A stretch of 64,000 nucleotides of DNA. It comes from Corallococcus soli (GTDB taxonomy: Bacteria; Myxococcota; Myxococcia; Myxococcales; Myxococcaceae). Positions 1 through 9,086 of the stretch are shown here, in pieces (the first letter of the stretch is position 1; each line of letters starts with the position of its first letter). A program made the translations under genes and the position numbers. The notes below the pieces were generated by a model, which worked only from the letters and a program-made list of their open reading frames with translations, was not told where the DNA came from and made no database searches. The stretch is taken from contig NZ_JAAIYO010000002.1 of NCBI RefSeq assembly GCF_014930455.1, forward strand, positions 1,013,051 to 1,077,050. Reading direction: 5' to 3'.

Positions 1-1
1 C

Positions 2-1510
2 GCCTACTGGCAGGTGCGCTACGAGCCGGCCGCGGACGGCCGCGAGCGCCGCGTCGTCACCTGCTACAAGGGCCACGCGGCGGATCCGTACAAGGATCAG
101 CGCAGGACGGTGAAGTTCCGCGACCTGCCCGCGCCCCGGCCGGAGAACGCGCTCCTGGGCGTGCAGTTCGCGGCGCGCTGGCACCAGTGGCCCTTCCCGA
201 TGGTCATCACCGCGCCGGACCACTGGGCCTTCGCGGGCACGGGGCTCAAGGCGGGCGACACGCTGTGGATGGCCAACGGCTACGAAGTGGATCAGCTGGT
301 GAACAACGGTCGCCAGCCCGCTGGCGTGGAGGTGCTCGCCGAGTCCCCCACGCTGTCGCTCCAGGGCGGCTTCGGCTTCGGGCACATGGTGGTGCGCAAG
401 CAGGGCGACGCGTACGTGTTCTCCTCGGGCGGCATCGACTTCGTGCACAAGCTGGCCGGGGTGGCGGACCGCGTGCCGGATCCCCGCGCGGCCCGCATCG
501 TGGCCAACGTGCTCTACAAGGCGCTGGGCCGGAAGGTGCCGGACGACCTGGTGAAGTTCCAGCCTCCGGCGATGCCGCAGGCACAGGGCCCCTTCGCGCA
601 GGCCGTGCACACGGTGGCGGGGGAGCCCGGCAAGCGCTGCCGCGCGGGCGGCAAGGTGGCGTCGGATGAGCTGGGCGCGCCGCTCGCGGTCGCGGTGCTG
701 CCGGACGGTGGCTGGGCGGTGGCGGACTCGCTGGGCAACACCGTCAAGCGCGTGTCGGCGGACGGGAAGATCCGCACGGTGCTCACCGGCCTCATCGGCC
801 CCATGGGCATCGCCGCGGACGCGCAGGGGAACATCTACGTGGCGGACACGGAGAACGCGCTCATCCGCCGCATCCCCGTGGAGGGCAAGGCGGAGGTGTT
901 CGCGGGCACCGGACCCGGCTACCAGGACGGTCTGGCCCTGGCGTCGGCCTTCAACCAGCCGGCGGGCCTGTCCTTCACGCCGGACGGCACGGGGCTGCTC
1001 GTCGCGGACCTGAACAACGGCGTCATCCGCCGCATCGACATGGTGCTGCCGGGCAACCCGGTGACGACGCTGCAGGGGGATTGGATCTACCGCCCGTCCG
1101 CGGCGGTGCAGACGGCGGACGGCACCCTGTACGTGGTGGAGAGCGGCATGGCGCGCGTGCTTCGCGTGCGCAACGGGGTCACCTCCGTGGTGGCCGGCTC
1201 GACGCCCGGCTTCCGCGACGGTGCCCCGTCGGGCGCGCAGCTCCTGCCGTACCTGGGCCTGGCGCTGCTGCCGGACGGTTCGCTCGCCATCTCCGACCCT
1301 GGCAACTACCGCGTGCGCCGCCTGCTGTTCAACGCGGCCGGGGAGCCGGAGAAGCTGACCACGCTCGCGGGCAGCGGCCGCTACGGCCATGCGGACGGCA
1401 CGGGCCGGGAGGCGCAGCTGGTGCTGCCGGCGGGGCTCGCGGTGGGCCCGGACGGGACGCTGTACGTGGCGGATGCCGGCAACTCGCTGTTGCGCGCCAT
1501 CACGCCTTGA
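2..1510 (+). CDS. N,N-dimethylformamidase-like / NHL-repeat protein, 3' part only
   Basis: The frame is open to the left edge (codons for AYWQ precede the first GTG at 14), so this is the C-terminal part of a longer protein. The first 190 or so residues resemble the C-terminal region of the N,N-dimethylformamidase beta subunit, with the typical stretches LLGVQF, PDHWAFAGTGL and an SGGIDF segment. Residues from about 205 to the end are NHL-type propeller repeats: recurring pairs of the kind LPDGGWAVAD, AQGNIYVAD, PDGTLYVAD followed by NxxRR. NHL blades usually form a six-bladed propeller for protein or ligand binding. Whether amidohydrolase activity is retained cannot be judged because the N-terminal part is missing. 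The gene converges on the DnaC-like gene. Family assignment is by pattern recognition only; the true start lies outside the window. Confidence 0.75.
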   Translation, partial: AYWQVRYEPAADGRERRVVTCYKGHAADPYKDQRRTVKFRDLPAPRPENALLGVQFAARWHQWPFPMVITAPDHWAFAGTGLKAGDTLWMANGYEVDQLVNNGRQPAGVEVLAESPTLSLQGGFGFGHMVVRKQGDAYVFSSGGIDFVHKLAGVADRVPDPRAARIVANVLYKALGRKVPDDLVKFQPPAMPQAQGPFAQAVHTVAGEPGKRCRAGGKVASDELGAPLAVAVLPDGGWAVADSLGNTVKRVSADGKIRTVLTGLIGPMGIAADAQGNIYVADTENALIRRIPVEGKAEVFAGTGPGYQDGLALASAFNQPAGLSFTPDGTGLLVADLNNGVIRRIDMVLPGNPVTTLQGDWIYRPSAAVQTADGTLYVVESGMARVLRVRNGVTSVVAGSTPGFRDGAPSGAQLLPYLGLALLPDGSLAISDPGNYRVRRLLFNAAGEPEKLTTLAGSGRYGHADGTGREAQLVLPAGLAVGPDGTLYVADAGNSLLRAITP

Positions 1511-1525
1511 GGGGCTGAGCCACGC

Positions 1526-1609
1526 GGGCGGGCTCCGGTCCGCCCGGCCATGGGCAGGCGCGGGCCTGGAGCGCCGCTGAAGCCGGGCGCGGCGCTGCTC
1601 AGCGCCCGG
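1526..1609. terminator. Two hairpins between convergent genes
   Basis: Two inverted repeats lie where the NHL gene and the DnaC-like gene converge. One is GGGCGG/CCGCCC with an 8-nt loop (1526-1545). The other is CCGGGCGC/GCGCCCGG with an 11-nt loop (1583-1609), overlapping the stop codon of the minus-strand gene. Neither has a strong U-tract, as is usual at this GC content. Probably bidirectional termination. Confidence 0.4.
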
Positions 1610-2555
1610 TGTTGCGCATCCCGCCCAGGGGCGGAGGCGCGTCCATCTCCTGCCGCGTGCGGCGCCGGTCCGGCGTGTCGCGCGGCAGCTCCACGAAGCT
1701 GCACATCTCGCACAGCCGGCTGTAGATGCGCTCACCCACGCGCTCGCGCAGCAGCTCCGCGTCCTTCATGGCCGTGCGCGCGTCGTCGGTGGCGCGGTAG
1801 CCCGTCGGCGCGGTGCTGCGCGCGCCCTTGCGCTCCGGCTCCAGCGAGTAGTTCGTCGCGAACAGCGTGGTGCGCCCCGCGTTGTAGCGCCGGGCGATGA
1901 GCTCATCGAGCGTCTCCATCTCGAAGGGACTGCCACGCCCCTTGCCCAGCTCGTCGATGGCCAGCACCTCGACCTCCGACAGCGGCCCGATGATCTCCCC
2001 GCCGCTCTTGCCGTCCTGGAACCCGCGCCGGATGGTCGCGTAGAGGAGGGAGATCTCCACGTACCGGGCCCGCACGCCCATCTCCAGCACCAGGTGCCCG
2101 AGCGTCGCCGCCAGCAGGTGCGTCTTGCCGGTGCCCACCGGGCCGCTCAGCACATAGCCCTTGTTGGTGGCGCCCTTCACGTACTGGTGGGCGAAGTGCA
2201 TCGCCACGCCACGGCCCCGGTCCTGCGCTTCGTTGAAGGGGCGGTAGTTGTCGAACGACGCGTGCGCCATGACGCCCGGCATCTGCACGTCGTTGTAGAG
2301 CGCCACCCGCTTGCGTCGCAGCGTGCACATGCACGGCTGCAGCACTTCGTAGGTCCGCGCGCCCACCTTCTTGCTGAAGGTGCCTTCCTTCTCCACCAGG
2401 ATGTGCCCGCGCCCGCCACACACCGGGCACTCCTCCGAGCACGTACACACCCGGGCCGACGCGAGCTCCCCGCGCCGCTCGATGAGGTACGTCCGCCCAC
2501 CGCACACCCCGCACGCCTCGCCGTTCGCCTTGGGAGCCATCTGGGGATCAGCCAT
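1599..2555 (-). CDS. DnaC-like AAA+ ATPase with N-terminal zinc-binding cysteines
   Basis: 318 residues. The ATP-binding core is the DnaC/IstB type: Walker A GPVGTGKT near residue 138, Walker B VLAIDELGKG about 60 residues later, then a sensor-1-like LFATNYS. These proteins load or remodel the replicative helicase, or serve transposons and phages as DnaC homologues. The N-terminal 75 residues carry CxxC, CxC, CxxxC and CxxC clusters (CGVCGG, CTCSEECPVCGG, CMC), so a zinc-binding domain precedes the ATPase. I chose the ATG at 2555 because AGGGAGG lies just upstream; a longer frame begins at 2618 without such a site. A hypothetical gene 67 bp upstream is in the same direction and is probably co-transcribed. 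It is not next to a transposase, so a cellular helicase loader is likelier than IstB. Exact role unknown. Confidence 0.8.
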   Translation of the reverse strand: MADPQMAPKANGEACGVCGGRTYLIERRGELASARVCTCSEECPVCGGRGHILVEKEGTFSKKVGARTYEVLQPCMCTLRRKRVALYNDVQMPGVMAHASFDNYRPFNEAQDRGRGVAMHFAHQYVKGATNKGYVLSGPVGTGKTHLLAATLGHLVLEMGVRARYVEISLLYATIRRGFQDGKSGGEIIGPLSEVEVLAIDELGKGRGSPFEMETLDELIARRYNAGRTTLFATNYSLEPERKGARSTAPTGYRATDDARTAMKDAELLRERVGERIYSRLCEMCSFVELPRDTPDRRRTRQEMDAPPPLGGMRNTGR

Positions 2556-2622
2556 ACCACCGCCCTCCCTGCCCGTCAGCCCACTGGACTTCCGTTCAGG
2601 CGCACGAAAGGGACCCAACCCC

Positions 2623-3273
2623 TCAGGTCTCCTTCATGTCCAGCCGCCGGCGCACCGCCGCCTGGAGCCGGAAGCGCCGCGACACCCGCCGCGCCCGCGC
2701 CGTCATGAGCTGCTGCTCACCCGTCCGGGCGTCGCGCCACACCGTGCGGCGCTCCGGGAAGGGCAGGGCGCGCAGGAGCACCAGCAGCGCCCACGCCTCC
2801 TGCTGATCCATGGCCGCGGGCTCCCGGGGCACGCACGCGAGCACCGTGTCGAGCAGCCGGTGCACTCTCGGCGCCAGGGCGGCCTCACGCTCCGTGAGGG
2901 CCCGGAGCGCCGCGCACAGCCGGGCGTGGCGCACCTCCTCCCAGGAGCGGGCCGCCTTCTTCTTCACCGTCGGGGCGGCCTCCTCGCCCTGGCCCGCGGA
3001 CAGGTCCCGGTACTTGCGGATCTCCGTCTCCACCTGACGCCGGCACGCGCGGAGTGATCGCAGCACCGGCTCCCCGGGACGCGCATCCCACAGCGCCTTC
3101 TCCGCGGAACGGGAGATGCCGCGCGCCACCACCTCGAAGGGAACCCCCTCCTGCGCCCACGCCGTGACGAGTTGGGTATCCAACGCGGACAACATCAGCC
3201 CCGCGCCACGCACCGCGAGGTAGTAGTCCTGCACCAGCTCTTCAAAGCTGGCGCTCTCCGGCAGAAGGCTCAT
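2623..3273 (-). CDS. Hypothetical protein, probable partner of DnaC-like ATPase
   Basis: 216 residues with no family I can name. The N-terminal 60 residues are predicted helical and contain the pattern LSALDTQLVTAWAQEGVPF followed by EVVARGI, which looks like the first helices of a winged-helix or replication-initiator fold. The middle is Lys/Ala-rich (VKKKAARS). The C-terminus is strongly basic (RARRVSRRFRLQAAVRRRL), which suggests nucleic-acid contact. It starts at the ATG at 3273 with TGGAG upstream and ends 67 bp before the DnaC-like gene, so the two probably form an operon. In many bacteria and phages a DNA-binding replication protein precedes the DnaC-like loader; by analogy this could be such a protein, but that is inference. 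Confidence 0.6.
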   Translation of the reverse strand: MSLLPESASFEELVQDYYLAVRGAGLMLSALDTQLVTAWAQEGVPFEVVARGISRSAEKALWDARPGEPVLRSLRACRRQVETEIRKYRDLSAGQGEEAAPTVKKKAARSWEEVRHARLCAALRALTEREAALAPRVHRLLDTVLACVPREPAAMDQQEAWALLVLLRALPFPERRTVWRDARTGEQQLMTARARRVSRRFRLQAAVRRRLDMKET

Positions 3274-3454
3274 GATCCGCGAACGGCTCCAGGCAGGGCG
3301 GCCAGTCTTCCGACCGCCCGCTTCTGATACTCCCTGGATCCCTCATCGCAACCTTCCGGCCACTGTTCAACCCCCGGCTGGCCGCTTCCCGAGCACAGCG
3401 AAATTGAAGTTTTCCCGCCTGCTATCCAACGGACCAGACGTCCGTCCGTCCAAG

Positions 3455-3484
3455 TTGACCCGCCTTGCGGAAACCGCGCATAGT
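3455..3484 (+). promoter_or_regulatory. Candidate sigma-70-type promoter of the glt operon
   Basis: TTGACC (3455-3460), an 18-bp spacer and CATAGT (3479-3484) lie about 95 bp before the gltD start. This is the best hexamer pair I found in the 304-bp gap between the divergent hypothetical gene and gltD. The rest of the gap shows no other feature I can support. Confidence 0.45.
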
Positions 3485-3577
3485 ACGGGTCCCCTCATGG
3501 AAATTCCCGAAGATTCCCGGACACTTGCCAAGCAGGCAGGCCATCGGGAACGCCGGTCCCTCGCTCCTAGGAAGACC

Positions 3578-6500
3578 ATGCGCCGCTCGTTACTCGTTTG
3601 CCTCGTTCTCCTGACTTCCATGGCTTCGGCCCAGGAGAAGAAAGCACTGCGCGACGCTGACCTGGGCAAGAAGTCCACGACCACCGTGGACAAGTCCCTC
3701 GCTGGCGACATCACGCGCCCGAAGGAAGCCCAGCAGGCCGCTCCCACGCTGCAATATGATCAGTTCCGCCTGGGCGTGGAGGTGCAGGTCGCCTCCAAGC
3801 GCCGCGAACAGATCGAATCGCTGCGGAAGATCATCTCCCTGTCTCCTGATCAGAAGGAGGCCCCCAGCCTGTTGTTCCGCCTGGGCGAGCTCTACTGGGA
3901 GGAGTCGAAGTTCTTCTTCTTCGAAGCCAACCGGAAGGACGACGAGCTCATCGTCGCCATGAACCGCAACGACGCCGCGGCCCAGCAGAAGGCCAAGGCG
4001 GAGAAGGCGGAGTTGATGGCGAAGGTGAAGGAGAACGGCAAGTACGCCGTCGAGCAGTACACGAAGATCGTCCAGGAGTACCCGAAGTTCGAGCGCACGG
4101 ACGAAGTGCTCTTCTTCCTCGGCCAGTACCTGATGGAGGACGGCCAGGACAAGAAGGCGCTCGTCGCGTTCAAGCGCCTCATCGAGAAGCACCCCACGTC
4201 CAAGTACATCCCGGACGCGTACTTCGCCTTCGGCGAGTACTACTTCAACAACTCCAAGGGCAAGCGCCCGGAGCTGGAGAAGGCGCTCGCGGCCTACAAG
4301 AAGGCCGCCGAGTTCCCGGAGAACCAGGTCTACGCCTTCGCCCTCTACAAGCAGGGCTGGTGCTACTTCAACATGGGCGAGTACGAGTCCGCGAAGGACA
4401 AGTACAAGACCGTGGTCCTCTACGGCGAGCTGGCGGGTGCCGCCGCGGTGGAGAAGGACGGCAAGAGCAAGGCGAAGGGTTCGCTCGTGCGTGAGGCGCG
4501 CGCCGACTACGTGCGCTCCTTCGCCCGCGAGGGTGACGTCACGCAGGCCCGCGCGGACTTCGGCAAGGTCGCCACCAATCCGGAAGACCGCTTCGCGATG
4601 ATGAAGCAGCTCGCGAACCTGTACTACGGCGACGGCAAGGACCGCGAAGCGGCCATCACGTACAACGCGCTGATCAAGGAGAAGCCGCTGTCGCCGGAGT
4701 CCCCCGGCTTCCAGGGCAAGATCGTCGACTGCATCCTTCGCATGGGCAACAAGGAGCGCACCGTGGCCCAGGTGCGCCGGCTCGTGAAGATCATGAAGGA
4801 CGTGGAGTCCTCCGGCGTCATCAAGGACGACAAGGACAAGAAGGCGCTCGCGGAGGCGAAGGAGCTGTCCGAGCGCACGCTCTCCAACCTCGCCGTCACC
4901 TGGCACAACGAGGGCAAGAAGACGCGCAACGAGGAGACCTTCAAGTACGCGGACGCCGTGTACAGCGACTACCTCACGCTCTTCCCGGAGAACCCCAAGG
5001 CGTACGACCTGCGCTTCTTCTGGGCGGAGCTCCTCAACGACAACCTGCAGAACTTCGACAAGGCCGCCGCCAACTACACCCTCGTCGTCCTCCAGGACGC
5101 CAAGGTGCTGGAGGCCAAGGACGACAAGGGCAAGCCCAAGCCGGGCAAGCCGGGCAAGTGGCTGAGCAACGCCTCCTACAACGCGGTGCTCGCCTACGAC
5201 GAAGTCGTCAAGTCGGCCGAGGCTCGCGGCGAGGCGAAGAGCGAGTCGGCCGGCACCGACATCACCAAGAAGATCACCATCCCCACGCTGAAGAAGTCGC
5301 TGCTGGACGCGTGCGAGCGCTACCTGAAGTACGTCCCCAAGGGCGACAAGCGCGTGGAGATCGCCTTCAAGGCGGCGAACATCTACTACCGCCACAACCA
5401 CTTCGACGAAGCGGTGCTGCGCTTCAGCGAGATCGCGCTCGGCCACCCGGAGTACAAGTTCGAGGACGGCCAGCGCGCGGGTGAGATCGCCGCGAACCTC
5501 ATCCTCGACTCGTACAACCTGCTGCAGGACTTCGCGAAGGTGAACGAGTGGGCGCGCCGCTTCTACGCGAACGACAAGCTCGCGGTCGGCAAGTTCCGCG
5601 ACGACCTGGCGAAGCTGATTGAACAGTCGTCGTTCAAGCTGGTCAGCCAGTTGGAGGAGAAGAAGGAGTTCTCCAAGGCGGCCGAGGCGTACCTGAACTT
5701 CGTCCACGACTTCCCGCAGACGGAGATCGCGGACCTGGCGCTCTACAACGCGTCCGTCGACTATTACAAGGCGAAGAGCCTGGACAAGGCCATCGAGGTC
5801 CGCAAGCGCCTGTTCGCGGAGTACCCCCGGTCCAAGTACGTGCCGGACTCCATCTACGCGAACGCGGAGGCGCTGGAGGCCATCGGTGACTTCGAGGAAG
5901 CGGCCTCCACCTACGAGCTCTACGTGCGCGGCTACGAGCGCAGCCTGAGCGAGAAGGGCGGGGCCCCCGCCGCGAAGGCGAAGGCCAGGGCGAAGGCGAA
6001 GGCCAAGGCGAAGCAGGCCGCCAACGACTCCCCCGCGAAGCCCGCGGTGGTGCAGAAGTGGGACGAGTCCAAGGCGCAGATCGCCCTGTTCAACGCGTCC
6101 ACCTACCGCGAGGGCCTGGGCCAGCTGAAGCAGGCGCTGAAGAACCGCGAGTACTACCTGGAGCTGTGGCCCAAGTCGAAGGACGCCGAAGGGGTGTTCC
6201 TCTCCATCGTGGACCTGCACGTGAAGCAGGGCGCGTACATGAAGGCCATCAAGCTGCTGGAGGAGTACGAGCGCGACAACATGCGCTCGTCCAGCAAGTT
6301 CCTCAACGCGGAAGGCCGCATCGTCGCCATCTACGAGAAGATGAAGAAGCCGCGCGACGTGTCGCGCATGAACAAGCGCATCTACGAGTACTTCGATCAG
6401 CTGGGCCGCAACCAGAAGGCCGCGCTGGAGAAGCCCGCCCTGGCCGCCGCCGCGCAGGCGAACCTGCTCGCCATCGAGCCGGACTGGGTGGAGTACCGGC

Positions 6501-7168
6501 GCCTGAAGCTGTACTGGGGCGTGCCGCCGTCGCCGGAGCGCTTCAAGGGCTCGCTGGCCGACAAGGGCCGCGCGCTGGAGGTCGTCCAGAAGAAGTACGT
6601 GCAGACGGTGGCCCTGGGCGCCCCGGAGCCGGCCATCTGCGCGCTGCAGCGCATTGGCCTGGCGTACGACCACATGGCGGAGATCGTGGTGAACGCGCCC
6701 ATGCCGCGCGGCCTGGACGAGGAGTCGCAGCAGGCCCTGCGCGACGAGTTCTCCAACCAGGCGCAGCCGCTCAAGGACAAGGCCACCGAGGCCTTCTCCA
6801 GCGCGGTCGCCAAGAGCCGCGAGCTGGGCGTGTTCAACGACTGCGCCGCGGCGAGCCTCAAGATCCTCCGCACCACGTACGCGCCGGACAAGTACCCGGA
6901 GGTCCTGGAGGAGAAGCTGGCGCTCAAGCACAAGGAGTTCGTGCTCGCGGGTGACATGCTCGCCGCCGTGCAGGACATCCCGCCCCCCACGGCGAAGCCC
7001 GAGCCGGAGAAGCTGGCCAAGAGCGAGGCGCTCAACGAGGACCTGTCGACGCTCACCAACCAGCTGCGTCAGCAGACCGAGTCCGAAATCGCCAAGCCCG
7101 CCGCGTCCAAGGACGGCAGCGCGCCCAAGAAGACCGTTGATGATCAGGAGCCGGAGGACTTCCTCTAA
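3578..7168 (+). CDS. gltD: Periplasmic TPR gliding-motility protein GltD (AgmU)
   Basis: 1,196 residues from the ATG at 3578, chosen because it begins a clear signal peptide (MRRSLLVCLVLLTSMASA, cleaved before QEKK) behind a purine-rich site; the open frame itself extends 102 codons upstream. The mature protein is almost entirely helical TPR-like repeats, with recurrent signatures such as VLFFLGQYLMEDGQ and IPDAYFAFGEYYF. A charged KAKARAKAKAKAK linker falls near residues 800-815. Length, position at the head of the cluster and the next genes match M. xanthus AgmU/GltD, a TPR protein of the A-motility machine that moves with focal adhesions. Just after the signal peptide is a TTTVDKSLAGDITRPK segment resembling one in GltF. 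The stop overlaps the gltE start (TAATG), indicating coupling. Confidence 0.85.
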   Translation: MRRSLLVCLVLLTSMASAQEKKALRDADLGKKSTTTVDKSLAGDITRPKEAQQAAPTLQYDQFRLGVEVQVASKRREQIESLRKIISLSPDQKEAPSLLFRLGELYWEESKFFFFEANRKDDELIVAMNRNDAAAQQKAKAEKAELMAKVKENGKYAVEQYTKIVQEYPKFERTDEVLFFLGQYLMEDGQDKKALVAFKRLIEKHPTSKYIPDAYFAFGEYYFNNSKGKRPELEKALAAYKKAAEFPENQVYAFALYKQGWCYFNMGEYESAKDKYKTVVLYGELAGAAAVEKDGKSKAKGSLVREARADYVRSFAREGDVTQARADFGKVATNPEDRFAMMKQLANLYYGDGKDREAAITYNALIKEKPLSPESPGFQGKIVDCILRMGNKERTVAQVRRLVKIMKDVESSGVIKDDKDKKALAEAKELSERTLSNLAVTWHNEGKKTRNEETFKYADAVYSDYLTLFPENPKAYDLRFFWAELLNDNLQNFDKAAANYTLVVLQDAKVLEAKDDKGKPKPGKPGKWLSNASYNAVLAYDEVVKSAEARGEAKSESAGTDITKKITIPTLKKSLLDACERYLKYVPKGDKRVEIAFKAANIYYRHNHFDEAVLRFSEIALGHPEYKFEDGQRAGEIAANLILDSYNLLQDFAKVNEWARRFYANDKLAVGKFRDDLAKLIEQSSFKLVSQLEEKKEFSKAAEAYLNFVHDFPQTEIADLALYNASVDYYKAKSLDKAIEVRKRLFAEYPRSKYVPDSIYANAEALEAIGDFEEAASTYELYVRGYERSLSEKGGAPAAKAKARAKAKAKAKQAANDSPAKPAVVQKWDESKAQIALFNASTYREGLGQLKQALKNREYYLELWPKSKDAEGVFLSIVDLHVKQGAYMKAIKLLEEYERDNMRSSSKFLNAEGRIVAIYEKMKKPRDVSRMNKRIYEYFDQLGRNQKAALEKPALAAAAQANLLAIEPDWVEYRRLKLYWGVPPSPERFKGSLADKGRALEVVQKKYVQTVALGAPEPAICALQRIGLAYDHMAEIVVNAPMPRGLDEESQQALRDEFSNQAQPLKDKATEAFSSAVAKSRELGVFNDCAAASLKILRTTYAPDKYPEVLEEKLALKHKEFVLAGDMLAAVQDIPPPTAKPEPEKLAKSEALNEDLSTLTNQLRQQTESEIAKPAASKDGSAPKKTVDDQEPEDFL

Positions 7169-8607
7169 TGAATCGCACGCACCCGTTCCGCCCCGCCCTC
7201 CTGCTGGCCTCGCTGGCCCTCACCGCCGTCGGTTGTTCCTCCTCCCAGCCGGCCGTGAAGCCGGCGGTGGACAAGCCCTCCGCCGCGCCCACCGGGCCGG
7301 TGTCCATCTCCAACCGCGCCATGCTGCTGTTCGATGACGCGGTGAAGTCCTTCGACGCGCAGAAGAAGGCCAAGGCGTTCGACTACCCGTCGCTGGAGCG
7401 CAAGTTCAGGGCCGCGGTGGAAGCGGACCAGAACCTGGCGGAGGCCGAGTACAACCTGGGCGTCATCGCCGAGCGCATGGGCAAGCCGGAGGAGGCGAAG
7501 GCCCGCTACCAGGCGGCGCTCACCAAGAAGCCGTCCCTGCGGCAGGCGTCGGACAACCTGGCCATCATGCGCCAGAACTCCGGCGACGTGGCCGGCGCGG
7601 TGGCGCTCTACCAGGACGTGCTCACGCGCTACCCGGACGACGCCGGCTCGCGCGCCCGTCTGGCGGAGATCTACCGGCAGAACAACGACCACGACAAGGC
7701 GATGGAGCTGTCGCGCGCCGCGCTCATGCGCGACCCGCAGAACACCAACGCCCTGAAGGTGATGATCCGCAGCTACCTGGAGCGCAAGCAGCTGGCCATG
7801 GCGAAGCTCGTCGCGCTGCGCGCGGTGAAGCTGGACGCCACGGATCCGGAGCTGCACCACGCCGTGGGCCTCATCCTCCAGCGGGAGGGGGACAACGCGG
7901 GCGCGCGCGTGCAGTTCAAGAGCGCGCTCGAGGCGAAGGCGGACTACGTGCCGTCGCACGTGGCGCTGGCGCAGCTGGCGCTGGACGCGGAGGACTTCCC
8001 CGGCGCGGAGGAGCACCTGCGCCGCATCCTGCAGTCGGATGGCAAGAACGCCGCCGCGCACGTGGACCTGGGCATCGCGCTCAAGGGCCAGGGCCAGTAC
8101 GACAAGGCCATGCAGGAGTACGACGAGGCGGAGAAGCTCAACCCGGACCTGGGCGCCACGTACCTCAACCGCGGCATCATCCTGCACAAGGTGAAGGACG
8201 CCCCGGAGCGCGCGGTGGAGCTGTACCGCAAGTACGTCGCCCTGGCGGGCGGCGAGGTCGCGCTCAACGCCGAAGCCCCCGTCTTCGGCCTGCTGCGCGA
8301 AGCGGAGAGCATCGTGCAGGCCAAGCGCGAGGCGAAGGCCGCCGAGGAGCAGGCCAAGCAGATGGAGGCGCTCCAGGCCCAGCAGCAGGCCGCGATGAAG
8401 GCGGAGGAGGCCAGACAGAAGGGCCAGCCCGCGCCCAACGCCGCGACGCCCGTGTCCGGTGACGGCACCGCGCCCAAGGCCACCCCGGCCGCCGCCACCG
8501 GCAACCAGCCGGCCGCGGCCACCCCGGCGGGAGGCACGCCAGCCGCGCCTGCCCAGAAGAATGCAGCCCCGGTGGACGCGGACGAGCCCACCGACGACCT
8601 GCTGTGA
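7168..8607 (+). CDS. gltE: TPR lipoprotein GltE (AglT)
   Basis: 479 residues. A lipoprotein signal ends in LTAVGC, so Cys23 would be lipidated; Ser at +2 favours the outer membrane. Residues about 60-400 are tandem TPRs (for example AEYNLGVIAERMGKPEEAKARY and several 34-residue repeats after it). The C-terminal 80 residues are low-complexity Ala/Pro/Gln and end with an acidic DEPTDDLL. In M. xanthus AglT/GltE is the TPR outer-membrane lipoprotein of the Glt gliding complex and interacts with other Glt periplasmic/outer-membrane parts. The gene start overlaps the gltD stop by one base, so the two are translated together. Assignment rests on domain type, lipobox and gene order. Confidence 0.87.
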   Translation: MNRTHPFRPALLLASLALTAVGCSSSQPAVKPAVDKPSAAPTGPVSISNRAMLLFDDAVKSFDAQKKAKAFDYPSLERKFRAAVEADQNLAEAEYNLGVIAERMGKPEEAKARYQAALTKKPSLRQASDNLAIMRQNSGDVAGAVALYQDVLTRYPDDAGSRARLAEIYRQNNDHDKAMELSRAALMRDPQNTNALKVMIRSYLERKQLAMAKLVALRAVKLDATDPELHHAVGLILQREGDNAGARVQFKSALEAKADYVPSHVALAQLALDAEDFPGAEEHLRRILQSDGKNAAAHVDLGIALKGQGQYDKAMQEYDEAEKLNPDLGATYLNRGIILHKVKDAPERAVELYRKYVALAGGEVALNAEAPVFGLLREAESIVQAKREAKAAEEQAKQMEALQAQQQAAMKAEEARQKGQPAPNAATPVSGDGTAPKATPAAATGNQPAAATPAGGTPAAPAQKNAAPVDADEPTDDLL

Positions 8608-8743
8608 TGTGGGAGAAGCCCGCCAGTGGCTTCACGCTGGCGGTGCGGCTCGGGATGATGCGAACCTTGTGAGCCCCCGGCATTTCGCGGGGGTTGCCGT
8701 GCGGAACAAGTGGGCCCGGGAAGGGGCTCCTCGTGGAGGCAGG

Positions 8744-9007
8744 ATGCGGAAGTGGCTGATGCTGTGCGTGACGCTGTCGGTGGCTCCGGCCTTCGCCCAG
8801 GATGAGGGTGGGGACAAGGCGGGCGGTGGTGGCGCCAAGATGCAGAAGACGTCCACGGTCGACTTCGAGGACGACACCATCGAAGGCGACCTCACGAAGC
8901 CGGATGGTGAGTACGTCGAGGCTCGCAAGTCCGTGAAGCACTCGAACCTCATCCGCATCCGCGAGGACTTCGAGGACAAGGTCATGCAGTCCGTGGGTGA
9001 GCTGTAA
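8744..9007 (+). CDS. gltF: Small exported gliding protein GltF (CglF)
   Basis: 87 residues. The start at 8744 follows a strong GGAGG site and opens a type-I signal peptide (MRKWLMLCVTLSVAPAFA, cleavage before QDEG). The mature protein of about 69 residues has a Gly-rich linker, then a conserved-looking acidic/basic segment with the elements TSTVDFEDD, EGDLTKPDGEY and KHSNLIRIREDF. In M. xanthus the gene between aglT/gltE and pglI/gltG is gltF, also described as cglF, a small protein with a type-I signal sequence that mutant cells can regain by contact. No transmembrane helix or lipobox is present. Molecular function unknown; assignment by size, signal and synteny. Confidence 0.8.
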   Translation: MRKWLMLCVTLSVAPAFAQDEGGDKAGGGGAKMQKTSTVDFEDDTIEGDLTKPDGEYVEARKSVKHSNLIRIREDFEDKVMQSVGEL

Positions 9008-9086
9008 TTCCTCACGAATTGCCGGCGGGAACCTTCCGCCAGAGCCGTTGTCCAACGAGCGCGTAAGCGAACCGGGAGCCCCCTTC

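Noticed and set aside
5980..6025. AAGGCGAAGGCC short tandem repeat as a regulatory repeat
   Set aside because: It simply encodes a Lys/Ala linker in GltD.
3590..6931. An 1,113-codon antisense frame across gltD
   Set aside because: Low-complexity Leu/Arg/Val translation with no domain; shadow of gltD.
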